64,000 nt of DNA from Bog-756 sp963701325 (GTDB lineage Bacteria; Actinomycetota; Acidimicrobiia; Acidimicrobiales; RAAP-2). The position numbers were made by a program, and so were the translations under genes. The stretch is taken from NCBI GenBank assembly GCA_963701325.1, contig OY969604.1, positions 2,232,001 through 2,296,000 on the forward strand, read 5' to 3'. The notes below the pieces were generated by a model, which saw nothing but the letters and a program-made list of their open reading frames with translations, made no database searches and was not told the origin of the DNA. Each line of letters begins with the position of its first letter. The first letter of the stretch is position 1. This document shows positions 15,891 to 24,738 of this stretch, in pieces.

Positions 15891-16823
15891 GTGGTCGCTG
15901 TCGGAGAACACATCAAGGTCCTGGTCATCGAAGACGAGGAGTCCTACCGTCAGGCGCTCTCTTCGGGCCTGCGACGCGAAGGGTTCGGTGTCGCGCTGGC
16001 CGAGGACGGTTCGGCCGGTCTCCGCCTGTTCAGCGACTACCAGCCCGACATCGTCCTCCTCGACATGCTCCTGCCGGGCATGCACGGCATCGAGGTCTGC
16101 CGGCGGCTGCGGTCCTTCTCCTCGGTCCCCATCGTCATGGTCAGCGCGGTGGACAGCGAGCTCGACGTGGTCCTCGGCCTCGAGCTCGGCGCATCCGGCT
16201 ACGTGACCAAGCCGTTCCGGCTCCGAGAGCTGGTGGCCCGGATGAACGCCATCCTGCGCCGGGTGGGACCGACGACCGGATCCCTCGAGATGACCGGGCC
16301 CGACGACGCCAGGCGTCCGCCCGATCAGCCGGTTGCGACCACCCAACGCTCCTTCGGGGCGGCGGCCGTCGACTTCGTGCGCAGGGAGGTCACCGTGGCC
16401 GGGGCCCCCACCCACCTCTCCCGGCGCGAGTTCGACCTGCTCGCCGTGCTGCTCAACCCCTCGCGTCGGGTCCGCACCCGCGACGAGCTCATCGACCTCC
16501 TGTGGCCGGACCGATACCTCTCGGACAGCCGGACCCTCGACACCCACATCCACCGGCTGCGGGCCAAGCTCGAACCGGACCCGACCGACCCCCAGTACAT
16601 CGTGACGGTGCGCGGGGTGGGCTTCCGGATCGACCCGGACGGGACCCGTGGGGAGCCGCCCGCCCCCGCGACGTCGACGAGCTCGCCGACGAGCACGACC
16701 TGGCCGCGACCCACCAGGTCAGCGCCTGACCGTAGGCGTCTGCCGCCCCGCGACCGTGCCGGGGTGCCCCCGAGGCGGGCCCTCTGGGGAATACACGTTC
16801 GATTTCTCCCGTTGATCCTCTGA
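15891..16823 (+). CDS. OmpR/PhoB-type response regulator (orphan), possible C-terminal frameshift
   Basis: A receiver domain with phospho-acceptor Asp58 (LLDMLL) and TKPF, then a winged helix (LSRREFDLLAVLL, RTLDTHIHRLRAKLE, RGVGFRID). GTG 15891 is used because GGAGGA lies 7 bases upstream; longer upstream frames have no support. Beyond VGFRIDPDGTRG the frame runs another 60 or so residues of Ser/Thr/Pro/Arg with poor third-position GC. Reading one frame over gives RDVDELADEHDLAATHQVSA and a stop at 16729 with uniformly G/C third positions. A single base may therefore be missing in the C-run near 16660. No cognate kinase is adjacent. Confidence 0.85.
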   Translation: MVAVGEHIKVLVIEDEESYRQALSSGLRREGFGVALAEDGSAGLRLFSDYQPDIVLLDMLLPGMHGIEVCRRLRSFSSVPIVMVSAVDSELDVVLGLELGASGYVTKPFRLRELVARMNAILRRVGPTTGSLEMTGPDDARRPPDQPVATTQRSFGAAAVDFVRREVTVAGAPTHLSRREFDLLAVLLNPSRRVRTRDELIDLLWPDRYLSDSRTLDTHIHRLRAKLEPDPTDPQYIVTVRGVGFRIDPDGTRGEPPAPATSTSSPTSTTWPRPTRSAPDRRRLPPRDRAGVPPRRALWGIHVRFLPLIL

Positions 16824-16891
16824 TACAGCCGCGCTGACGCGTGGTATCCGGCGACACAGAGACGTCGCCGGCGAAGACACCAGGAGGACTG

Positions 16892-19288
16892 ATGGACCAC
16901 GCAACCGAGAACCTGCCTCTCCTGCCCCTGACCTCAGGGGTGCTGCTGCCAGGGATGGTCTTCTCCATGGCCCTCGAGTCCGACGAGGCCAAGGCGGCCG
17001 CGGCCGCGGCCGAAGCGGCAGGTGGCCGGCTCGTGATCGTCCCCTTCATCGAGGGGCGGTACGCGGCCGTCGGCGTGATCGCCGAGGTCATGGAGAGCGG
17101 TGAGCTGCCGGGCGGTCTGCCGGCCGTCGCCGTGCGCGGCCTCGAGCGGGCCAGACTCGGCACCGCCGTTCCGGGCACCGGTCGTGCCCTGTGGGTCGAG
17201 GTCGAGGTGCTGCCCGAAGGCGAGCCAACGGAAGAGGCGGTCGAACTGGGTCGCGAGTACCGGGCGGTGCTCGAGAACATCCTGCTCACGCGCGGCGCGG
17301 GCAGGCTCGCAGAGCGCCTCTCCGACGTGACCGGTCCGGGCCGCATCGCCGACATGTCCGGGTACTCGCCCGATCTGAGCCTGGAACAGAAGGTCCAGGT
17401 CCTCGAGACCCTCGATGTCACCGAGCGACTGCGGACCGTCATCGGGTGGGCCCGCGAGATCCTGGCCGACCTGACCCTGCGCCAGCGGATCAAGACCGAC
17501 GTCGAGGAGGGCATGGAGAAGACCCAGCGCGAATTCCTGCTACGGCGCCAGCTCGACGCCATCCGGCGCGAGCTCGGCGAGCTCAGCGACGACGAGGCGG
17601 CGCCCGACGACTACCGGGCGCGCATCGCGGATCGGACCCTGCCCGACCCGGTGCGTACCGCGGTCGAGCGCGAGATCGAGAAGTTGGAGCGGATGAGCGA
17701 GCAGAACCCAGAGCACGGATGGATCCGTACCTGGCTCGACACCGTCCTCGAGCTCCCCTGGGGCGAGCGGTCCGAGGACCGTCTGGACATCGGCGAAGCC
17801 TCACGCATCCTCGACGAGGACCACGAGGGACTGCGCGACGTGAAGGATCGCATCCTCGAGCACCTGGCCGTGCGCAAGCTGCAGGCCGAACGGGGCCTGG
17901 CCCCGGTCAGCGGGCGCGGCGCGGGCGCCATCCTGGCCCTGGTCGGTCCCCCGGGTGTGGGCAAGACCTCGCTCGGCGAGTCGGTGGCCCGCGCCCTCGG
18001 GCGCTCGTTCGTCCGGGTCGCCCTCGGTGGCGTCCGGGACGAGGCCGAGATCCGTGGCCATCGCCGCACCTACGTGGGCGCCCAGCCCGGGCGGCTGGTC
18101 CGCGCCCTGCGCGAAGCCGGCACCATGAACCCGGTCATCGTGCTCGACGAGGTCGACAAGCTCGGTGCCGACTACCGGGGTGACCCGTCCTCGGCGCTGC
18201 TCGAGGTGCTCGACCCCGCACAGAACCACACCTTCCGCGATCACTACCTCGAGGTCGAGCTCGACCTCTCCCAGGTGCTGTTCGTCGCGACGGCCAACGT
18301 GGCCGACACCATCCCCGGGCCGTTGCTCGACCGGATGGAGGTCATCCGCCTCGACGGGTACACCGAGGACGAGAAGGTGGCCATCGCGCGCACCCACCTC
18401 GTCGCACGCCAACTCGAGCGCGCCGCGCTCGACGCGAGCGACGTCGAGGTGTCCGACGACGCCCTGCGCACCATCGTCGCCGACTACACGAGGGAGGCCG
18501 GCGTGCGCTCGCTCGAGCGCGAGCTGGGCCGGCTCCTCCGGAAGGTGGCGGCACGCATCGCCGCCGACGGCGGGGAGTCCGAGACCGGCGAGCCGCTGGT
18601 CGTGGACGCGGACGACGTGCGCGGCTGGCTGGGCCGGGCCCACTACTTCTTCGAGTCGGCCGACAGGACGGCTGTGCCAGGAGTGGCCACCGGACTGGCG
18701 GTGACCGGAGCCGGTGGGGACGTCCTCTATGTGGAGGCCTCGGTCATGGACGGCCCGGAGGGCCTGACCCTCACCGGGCAGCTCGGCGACGTCATGAAGG
18801 AGTCTGCGGAGATCGCGCTCTCCTACGTGCGCTCGCATGCGCTGGAGCTGGGCATCGACCGTTCGGCCTTCACCGGCAAGCGGTTCCACCTGCACGTGCC
18901 GGCGGGAGCCATCCCGAAGGACGGCCCCTCGGCCGGGGTCACCATGACCACGGCCCTGGTCAGCCTCCTGCGGAACGAGCCGGTGCTCCCGTCGGTCGGG
19001 ATGACCGGTGAGGTCACCCTGCAGGGCCGGGTCCTGCCCATCGGCGGCGTCCGCCAGAAGGTGCTCGCCGCCCACCGGGCCGGCCTCACCACGGTGGTGC
19101 TGCCCTACCGGAACGGCCCCGATCTCGAGGACGTGCCCGAGGCGGTGCGCGATGCGATGACCTTCCACCTGGCCACCGACATCGACGAGGTGCTCTCGGT
19201 CGCCCTGGCCGCGGGCAGCCCTGTGCCCGAGGTGCTCCTCGAGGCGGCCGCCGCGGTCGCCGGGCAGGAGCGCGAGCGGGCGGCCTGA
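16892..19288 (+). CDS. lon: ATP-dependent protease Lon
   Basis: 798 residues in classical LonA order: N-terminal substrate-binding domain (about 1-205), coiled-coil/AAA+ module with Walker A GPPGVGKTS (from about residue 352) and VIVLDEVDKLG as Walker B, sensor regions, then the C-terminal serine protease domain. The catalytic dyad is Ser680 (GPSAGV) and Lys723 (RQKVLAAH), 43 residues apart as in E. coli. It degrades misfolded and regulatory proteins in the cytosol. ATG 16892 follows AGGAGGACTG. The 3' end converges with the hydrolase gene. Confidence 0.96.
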   Translation: MDHATENLPLLPLTSGVLLPGMVFSMALESDEAKAAAAAAEAAGGRLVIVPFIEGRYAAVGVIAEVMESGELPGGLPAVAVRGLERARLGTAVPGTGRALWVEVEVLPEGEPTEEAVELGREYRAVLENILLTRGAGRLAERLSDVTGPGRIADMSGYSPDLSLEQKVQVLETLDVTERLRTVIGWAREILADLTLRQRIKTDVEEGMEKTQREFLLRRQLDAIRRELGELSDDEAAPDDYRARIADRTLPDPVRTAVEREIEKLERMSEQNPEHGWIRTWLDTVLELPWGERSEDRLDIGEASRILDEDHEGLRDVKDRILEHLAVRKLQAERGLAPVSGRGAGAILALVGPPGVGKTSLGESVARALGRSFVRVALGGVRDEAEIRGHRRTYVGAQPGRLVRALREAGTMNPVIVLDEVDKLGADYRGDPSSALLEVLDPAQNHTFRDHYLEVELDLSQVLFVATANVADTIPGPLLDRMEVIRLDGYTEDEKVAIARTHLVARQLERAALDASDVEVSDDALRTIVADYTREAGVRSLERELGRLLRKVAARIAADGGESETGEPLVVDADDVRGWLGRAHYFFESADRTAVPGVATGLAVTGAGGDVLYVEASVMDGPEGLTLTGQLGDVMKESAEIALSYVRSHALELGIDRSAFTGKRFHLHVPAGAIPKDGPSAGVTMTTALVSLLRNEPVLPSVGMTGEVTLQGRVLPIGGVRQKVLAAHRAGLTTVVLPYRNGPDLEDVPEAVRDAMTFHLATDIDEVLSVALAAGSPVPEVLLEAAAAVAGQERERAA

Positions 19289-19289
19289 G

Positions 19290-19305
19290 CCCGGGCCCGC
19301 CCGGG
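19290..19305. terminator. Small GC hairpin after lon
   Basis: CCCGGG is repeated around a 4-base loop, giving a 6-bp stem just after the lon stop codon and before the converging hydrolase stop. It is short and without a T-run, so this is a weak terminator call. Confidence 0.3.
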
Positions 19306-19318
19306 ACCGCTCGGGACC

Positions 19319-20240
19319 TCAGTCCCCGTAGACGAACCCGGACACGATCCGGGCCAGGTCGAGGGGCCGGTCCCCCTGGATGCTGTGGCCGGCCCCCTCC
19401 ACGGTGACGACGCTGTCGGAGGGGCGCCGCCGCAGGAATTCGGCGGTGTCGGCATCGTCGACGACCGGCGAGAGGCTGCCCCGGGCGAGCAGGACCGGAA
19501 CGGCGATCCGTTCGAGGTCGTCCCACTGGGACCCGAAGTCGACCCGCTCGATGTGCAGCCCGGTCCGGCCGGAGGTCCGCCCGATCTGATGACGCCAGGT
19601 CCAGGACCCGTCCGGCCGCTGGACCGCGTTGTGCAGCACACCCCGCCGCAGCGAGGACACCGACCGCGTCGGATTGAACTGGATCGTGCGCTCGAGGATC
19701 TCGTCGAAGGAGGCGAAGCTCTCCGGACCGGCCAGGAACGCCGCGATGTCCGAGGTCTTGTCGCCGTCGACGCCCGGGGTGATGTCGACGAGCAGGAGCC
19801 TGCGCACGAGCTCTGGATGGCGGGTGGCCAACGCGATGGCGGTCGCCCCACCGAGGGACATGCCGACAACGCCGGCCGCCTCGGGCGCCAGCGCGCGGAC
19901 GACCACGGCCACGTCGTCGGCCATCGCCGACGGATCGAGCACGGCCGAGGCGGCCGGCCAGTCGGAGTGACCGTGGCCGGGCAGGTCGACGGCCACCAGT
20001 GGTCGGTCGAGGGCGAGGGCGACGGTGTCCCAGGTGTGCGCGTTCTGCCCTCCGCCGTGGAGGAACACCAGTTCCGGTGCACGGTCACCCCAGACCAGCG
20101 CGCTCGAGGCGGCGGCCGGGCGCGACCTCCACCGACTCGCGGCGGACGGTCGGGGGACCGGAAAAGTCGAGGCCGGCCTCGGCCGCGTTCTCGTGGAAGT
20201 ACGAGAACTCGTCGTAGGTGATGGGCGTGTCCTCGGTCAC
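19319..20240 (-). pseudogene. Alpha/beta hydrolase split by a one-base frameshift
   Basis: Reading from GTG 20240 (preceded by GAGGAGACACC), about 45 codons encode VTEDTPITYDEFSYFHENA... up to PGRRL. The continuation SALVWGDRAPELVFLHGGG is in another frame, which then runs to 19319. Removing one base in the CTCGAG at about 20103-20108 joins them into a 306-residue alpha/beta hydrolase with oxyanion HGGGQNAHTW, nucleophile elbow GMSLGGA and catalytic His in GAGHSI. The domain downstream of the break is complete, with no further damage. Either the gene is a very young pseudogene or the base is a sequencing error. The substrate is unknown. Confidence 0.85.
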
Positions 20241-20324
20241 GGTGTCTCCTCGAACCTCTCGACAGCTCTCCGGGTCGCGGCGCCCGATCTCGGCTGCGCC
20301 ATCCGTCGGTGACACACTGGGGCC

Positions 20325-21629
20325 GTGCCACCAACATTCTGCACGCCGGAGGAGGCAGCCGCATTCATCCGGCCGACCGACACGATCGGGTTCGGGCTCG
20401 GTCCGGCCAACCCCGATGCGCTCTTCACCGCACTCGGCGGCCGAGACGACTGGGTGGACCTGACCTTCGGCGGGGCGCTCCTCCTCGGTTTCTACCCGGT
20501 GCTCTCCCACCCCGGCGTGCGCTACCGCTGCGGCTTCTTCGGTCCGGCCGAACGGATGCTGCTGGCCCACGGCGCGTCGATCGAGCTGGTCCCCGGCGGC
20601 TTCCGGCAGTTCGCGCCGATCCTGCGCCGCTTCGATCCGAGGGTCATGGCGGTGCAGGCCACGCCACCGGCTCCTGACGGGACGGTCAACCTCTCGCTGC
20701 ACCTCGGCGCCACCTACGAGGAGCTGGTGATGGCCGGTCGGGATCCCGACCGCCTGCTCATCGTCGAGGTCAACCCCAACCTCCCCGCCACCAGCTCGCT
20801 CCCACCCGACTACACCAACACCCTCCCGCTCGACGTCATCGACGTCGTGGTCCAGGCCGACGGTGCCCCATTCGCCCTGCCCCAGTCCCCGCCCGACGAG
20901 GTGGACCGGGCCATCGCCGACCAGGCCCGGTCCTTCGTCACCGACGGCACGACCCTCCAGGTCGGCATCGGCGCGGTGCCCAACCTGGTGGCCTCCGGGC
21001 TCGCCGAGGGCCCCGGCGGGGGGTACGGGATCCACAGCGAGATGTTCACCGACGGCCTCATGCACCTCCACCAGGCGGGCAAGGTCACCAACGACGCCAA
21101 GAGCCTGTTCAACGGGGTCTCGGTCACCACCTTCGCCCTCGGGTCGACCGAGCTCTACCGGTGGCTGGACGGCAACGCCGATGTCGCGTTCGTGCCGGTA
21201 CAGGTGGTCAACGATCCGACGGTCATCGCCAAGAACCACTCGTTCGTGTCCGTCAACGGTGCGCTCAGCGTGGACCTCTACGGGCAGGTGGTGGCCGACA
21301 ACATCGACGGCAAGCAGATCTCCGGGGTCGGCGGCCACGAGGACTTCGTCGCCGGGGCGGAGCTGCGCCTCGACGACCACTCGTTGATCTGCCTGCGCTC
21401 GACCGCGGTGACCAACGGGCTCACCCGCTCACGCATCGTGCCACTCCTCCCGGAGGGCGCGGTCGTCTCGACCCCCCGCCACCACACCGGGGTGGTCATC
21501 ACCGAGCACGGCGTGGCAGAGCTGTCGGGGCGCACGGTGCGCGAGCGGGCGACCGCCCTGGCCGAGATCGCCCACCCCGACTTTCGCGACGAGCTCCGGA
21601 CGGTCGCCGCCGAGCTCGGCCGGCGCTGA
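20325..21629 (+). CDS. Acetyl-CoA hydrolase / CoA-transferase family
   Basis: 434 residues of the Cat1/4-hydroxybutyrate CoA-transferase type. The N-terminal half has GFGLGPANPDAL, and the C-terminal half has GIGAVPNLVASGL, GIHSEMFTDGLMHL and ISGVGGHEDFVAGA. The expected catalytic glutamate lies in HSEMF. The enzyme forms a glutamyl-CoA intermediate and either moves CoA between acids or hydrolyses acyl-CoA. GTG 20325 follows a CACACT element by 6 bases, so translation may be leaderless. It is divergent from the damaged hydrolase gene. Confidence 0.85.
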   Translation: MPPTFCTPEEAAAFIRPTDTIGFGLGPANPDALFTALGGRDDWVDLTFGGALLLGFYPVLSHPGVRYRCGFFGPAERMLLAHGASIELVPGGFRQFAPILRRFDPRVMAVQATPPAPDGTVNLSLHLGATYEELVMAGRDPDRLLIVEVNPNLPATSSLPPDYTNTLPLDVIDVVVQADGAPFALPQSPPDEVDRAIADQARSFVTDGTTLQVGIGAVPNLVASGLAEGPGGGYGIHSEMFTDGLMHLHQAGKVTNDAKSLFNGVSVTTFALGSTELYRWLDGNADVAFVPVQVVNDPTVIAKNHSFVSVNGALSVDLYGQVVADNIDGKQISGVGGHEDFVAGAELRLDDHSLICLRSTAVTNGLTRSRIVPLLPEGAVVSTPRHHTGVVITEHGVAELSGRTVRERATALAEIAHPDFRDELRTVAAELGRR

Positions 21630-21634
21630 CCGGG

Positions 21635-22477
21635 GTGGGTGGTACGGGGCCGGGGCATCGCAGCGCGGCCGACGGGACGCCGGACGTCGTGCGTCTGGCC
21701 ACGTTCAACGTGCACATGGGCGTCGACGGGTGGGGTCGTCCCTTCGATCTCCTCACCGAGTGTGCCGCCCTCGACGCCGACATCCTCATCCTCCAGGAGG
21801 CCTGGACCTCGGACGACGGGACCCCTGGGACGGCAGCCAGCGTGGCCGACCGCTGCGGGTACGAGGTCGTGGTCGAGGCACCGTTGGCGCGCGCCCGGCT
21901 CTACGAAGCCGTCGACACCGGTTCGACCCGGTGGGCGCCTGCATTCGGCCAGGTGCGCAAGACCCTCCGTCTCGACCTCGAGAAGTGGAAGGTGCCTGCC
22001 GGCCGGCGGCACCGCGCGGCCGACCGGGGAACCTGGGGGGTCGCCCTGCTCTCGCGGGTGCCCTGCCGCGACCCCGAGGTCCTCAGTCTCGGGAAGCTCC
22101 GGCGTGACCCGGCGGCACGGGTGGTCCTGCGCTGCACCATCGACCTCGGCGGGCGCGAGGTCACCGTGCTCGGGACCCACATGTCCCACATCACCCACTG
22201 GTCGCCGGCCCAGTACCGGCGACTCGGCAACCTGCTGCCCCACCCCGACCGCGCCGCCGTGCTGGCCGGGGACATGAACATGTGGGGCCCGCCGGTCAAC
22301 TCGTTCTTCCCGGCCTGGCGGCGGGCGGCGACCGGTCGGACCTGGCCCGCCCACCGGCCCCACAGCCAGCTCGACCACGTGCTCATCACCCCCGCCCTCT
22401 CGGTGGTCGACGCCCGGATCGTCCCCTCCTCGGGGTCCGACCACCGGCCGGTCGTGGTCACCCTGGCGCTCTCCTGA
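21635..22477 (+). CDS. Endonuclease/exonuclease/phosphatase family protein
   Basis: About 280 residues with the EEP fold. The N-terminus has ATFNVHM, then LILQEAW with the metal-binding Glu, a GVALLSR strand, THMSH, GDMNMWG and the closing SGSDHRPVVV with the catalytic Asp-His. This fold cuts phosphodiesters in DNA, RNA or lipids; small actinobacterial stand-alone members are not assigned a substrate. The start is uncertain: GTG 21635 follows the CoA-transferase stop by 5 bases and GTG 21689 lies just before the first strand. It is probably co-transcribed with the CoA-transferase. Confidence 0.8.
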   Translation: MGGTGPGHRSAADGTPDVVRLATFNVHMGVDGWGRPFDLLTECAALDADILILQEAWTSDDGTPGTAASVADRCGYEVVVEAPLARARLYEAVDTGSTRWAPAFGQVRKTLRLDLEKWKVPAGRRHRAADRGTWGVALLSRVPCRDPEVLSLGKLRRDPAARVVLRCTIDLGGREVTVLGTHMSHITHWSPAQYRRLGNLLPHPDRAAVLAGDMNMWGPPVNSFFPAWRRAATGRTWPAHRPHSQLDHVLITPALSVVDARIVPSSGSDHRPVVVTLALS

Positions 22478-22493
22478 GCAGCCCGACCGGCCC

Positions 22494-22516
22494 CCGGCCC
22501 GGTCCCGCCGGGCCGG
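22494..22516. terminator. Perfect 9-bp hairpin after the EEP gene
   Basis: CCGGCCCGG and CCGGGCCGG pair perfectly around a TCCCG loop, 16 bases after the stop codon. The hairpin ends one base before the -10 element of the next gene, so the terminator and that promoter overlap. Confidence 0.55.
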
Positions 22517-22517
22517 A

Positions 22518-22523
22518 TAGCGT
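22518..22523 (+). promoter_or_regulatory. -10 element of a leaderless gene
   Basis: TAGCGT lies 7 bases before ATG 22531 and no ribosome-binding site is present. This places the expected transcription start at the start codon. Confidence 0.5.
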
Positions 22524-22530
22524 CGGGCCC

Positions 22531-23319
22531 ATGCCCGACCCGCTCGACGGATTCGAACGCACGACGTTCAGCGCCGAAGGCACGACCCGCACCGTCTACA
22601 GGACCGGCACCGGGCCGGCCGTCGTCGTGGTCAGCGAGATGCCCGGCATCACTCCGAACGTCGCGGGCTTCGCCCGTCAGGTCGCCGGGATCGGCTGCAC
22701 CGCGGTCGTGCCGCACCTCTTCGGCGAGGACGGCCGGCCGCCGAGCGGCGGCTACACGCTCTCGTCGTTGGCCAAGGTCTGCATCTCGCGTGAGTTCGCC
22801 CTCCTCGCCGTCGGGCGGACCAGCCCGGTCACCACCTGGCTCCGGGCTCTCGCCCAGGACGAGCACGGGAGGTGCGGCGGGCCTGGGGTGGGCGCGGTCG
22901 GCATGTGCCTGACCGGCGGCTTCGCTCTCGCCATGATGGTCGACGAGGTGGTGCTCGCTCCCGTGCTCAGTCAGCCCTCGCTCCCCTTCCCGCTCGGTGC
23001 GTCGCGCCGGGCTGCCATCGGGATCTCCGAGGAGGACACCCGGCGGGTCGTCGAGCGGGTCGCCGCAGGGACCTGCCTGCTCGGCCTCCGGTTCTCCGGC
23101 GACAGAACGTCGCCGCCGGAGCGCTTCGAGACACTGCGCGCCCTGCTCGGCGACGGGTTCGTCGGGGTGGAGCTCGACTCCTCGCCGGGCAATCCGTACG
23201 GGCACCGCAAATCCGCCCATTCGGTCCTGACCGAGGACCTCGACGACCGGCCGGGTACCCCGACCCGGGCGGCGCTCGACCAGGTGCTCGATCTCTTCCG
23301 CACCCGGCTCCTGGGCTGA
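22531..23319 (+). CDS. Dienelactone hydrolase family protein
   Basis: 262 residues with the DLH version of the alpha/beta fold. The nucleophile motif is GMCLTGG, with Cys in the position used by dienelactone hydrolases. The early acid region is VVVVSEMPGI, and the late His region is GHRKSAHSVLTEDL. Family enzymes open lactone rings in aromatic degradation, but most paralogues have other ester substrates, so the substrate is unassigned. ATG 22531 is supported by the adjacent -10 element. Confidence 0.82.
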   Translation: MPDPLDGFERTTFSAEGTTRTVYRTGTGPAVVVVSEMPGITPNVAGFARQVAGIGCTAVVPHLFGEDGRPPSGGYTLSSLAKVCISREFALLAVGRTSPVTTWLRALAQDEHGRCGGPGVGAVGMCLTGGFALAMMVDEVVLAPVLSQPSLPFPLGASRRAAIGISEEDTRRVVERVAAGTCLLGLRFSGDRTSPPERFETLRALLGDGFVGVELDSSPGNPYGHRKSAHSVLTEDLDDRPGTPTRAALDQVLDLFRTRLLG

Positions 23320-23368
23320 CCCACCCCGGGTCCGGCACGCCCGGCCGCGGGACCTCGAGCGGTCCGGG

Positions 23369-24172
23369 TCAGGCGGTCGCCACCACCTCTCCGTGGAGCA
23401 CCGCGAACCAGGCGTCCGGCGAGCCCGTCCACCGGTGCCAGGCGCGGGCGAACGTCTCGAGGTCATCGCGCTCCGCGATGCCGTGTGCGAGCAGCTGGTC
23501 GGCCATCGCTGACCGGGTGAAGCGGTCGGCCCAGAGTCCACCCCACCACGTGCGCTCCTCCGGGGTGGCGAAGCACCAGGCGGATGCCGACGCCGCGATC
23601 TCGGAGAAGCCGGCGGCCCGGGTCCATCCGAGCAGCAGGCGGCCCGCGTCCCAGTTCGCCCCGTTGACCCGGGTCAGCGTGCCGTAGGCGGCAAGCGCCC
23701 GGTCGAGGTCGGGATCGCCCGGGGTGAAGGTCATGGCCGGGTAGTCGCTGTCCCGGCACGCCACGTGGCCTCCCGGGCGGCAGACCCGTCCCATCTCGCG
23801 CAGCGCGGCGACCGGGTCGCCCACGTGCTGGAGCACCTGATGGGCGTGGACCACGTCGAAGGAGTCGTCAGCGAAGGGGAGTGCGAAGAGGTCGGCGACC
23901 TCGAAGGCGGCCGAGGACAGCCCGACGCCGGCGGCGACCCGGCGGGCCTCGTCGATCACATCACTCGAGGCGTCGATCCCGACCACCCGGCCGGGGGACA
24001 CCGATCCGGCGAGGTCGCAGGTGAGGGTGCCCGGCCCGCACCCGATGTCGAGCAGGTCCTGGCCGGGTCGCAGGTACGGGAGGAGGTAGGCGGCCGAGTT
24101 GGCCGCCGTGCGCCACCGGTGCGAGCGGAGCACGCTCTCGTGGTGGCCGTGGGTGTAGGTCGTGTCAGGCAC
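23369..24172 (-). CDS. SAM-dependent methyltransferase (UbiE/arsM-like)
   Basis: 267 residues. SAM motif I is DLLDIGCGPGTLTCDL (from about residue 40), the acidic end is GIDASSDVI, and motifs II/III appear as FDVVHAHQVLQHV and LREMGRVCRPGG. The C-terminal 90 residues form a helical substrate cap (WTRAAGFSEIAASASAWC, TWWGGLWADRF). The overall pattern resembles small-molecule methyltransferases of the ubiquinone/menaquinone type, but the acceptor is unknown. Its start overlaps the end of the Nudix gene by 8 bases, so the two are co-translated. Confidence 0.85.
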   Translation of the reverse strand: MPDTTYTHGHHESVLRSHRWRTAANSAAYLLPYLRPGQDLLDIGCGPGTLTCDLAGSVSPGRVVGIDASSDVIDEARRVAAGVGLSSAAFEVADLFALPFADDSFDVVHAHQVLQHVGDPVAALREMGRVCRPGGHVACRDSDYPAMTFTPGDPDLDRALAAYGTLTRVNGANWDAGRLLLGWTRAAGFSEIAASASAWCFATPEERTWWGGLWADRFTRSAMADQLLAHGIAERDDLETFARAWHRWTGSPDAWFAVLHGEVVATA

Positions 24173-24653
24173 CGTCGCCGACTCCGCCGGTCACGCCGAT
24201 CACCGGGTGGCCGTCCTCGAGATAGAGGGTTCCGGAGGCTCCGAGGGTACGGCTGACCCGCCGTCCGAGCGGACCGCTCAACAGATCGACCGCCTCGTCC
24301 GGGAGGGCCCACCGCTGATCGCTGATCTCCTCCTCCTGGAGCACGATCGTCGCGCGCTCGACTGCGGTCACCTCCCCGCAGTCGAACAGGAAGCGCAGCC
24401 CCCCGGGGCGGCCGCGTCGGGGGTGGAGGAAGTCCACGCACACCAGTCGCCCGGTCGCCACCGTCAACCCGGTCTCCTCGTGCACCTCCCGCCGGCACCC
24501 GTCCCACGGCGATTCGCCGCTCTCCTCGATCTGACCACCGGGGATGGTCCACCCCTTCTTGTAGGTCGTCTCGAGAATGAGGATGCGGCCCGCCCCGTCG
24601 TGGAGGAGGGCACCGGCCGACGCCGGGATCCTCGGGAGCTCGTACCCGTCCAT
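24165..24653 (-). CDS. Nudix hydrolase
   Basis: 162 residues with a complete Nudix box from GGQIEESGES to REVHEETGL (about residues 39-61), which matches Gx5Ex7REUxEExGU. The sheet around it (GRILILETTYKKGWTIPGG) is typical of the MutT-like fold. Nudix enzymes hydrolyse nucleoside diphosphates linked to another group; the substrate cannot be inferred. It is upstream of and overlaps the methyltransferase gene. Confidence 0.9.
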   Translation of the reverse strand: MDGYELPRIPASAGALLHDGAGRILILETTYKKGWTIPGGQIEESGESPWDGCRREVHEETGLTVATGRLVCVDFLHPRRGRPGGLRFLFDCGEVTAVERATIVLQEEEISDQRWALPDEAVDLLSGPLGRRVSRTLGASGTLYLEDGHPVIGVTGGVGDGA

Positions 24654-24738
24654 CCCCCCATCATCACCGATCCGGAAAGTGCGGGATGACGCCGCCGATG
24701 CACGGCGGCTGCCAGCACCGCTGACGATATTCGGCGCC

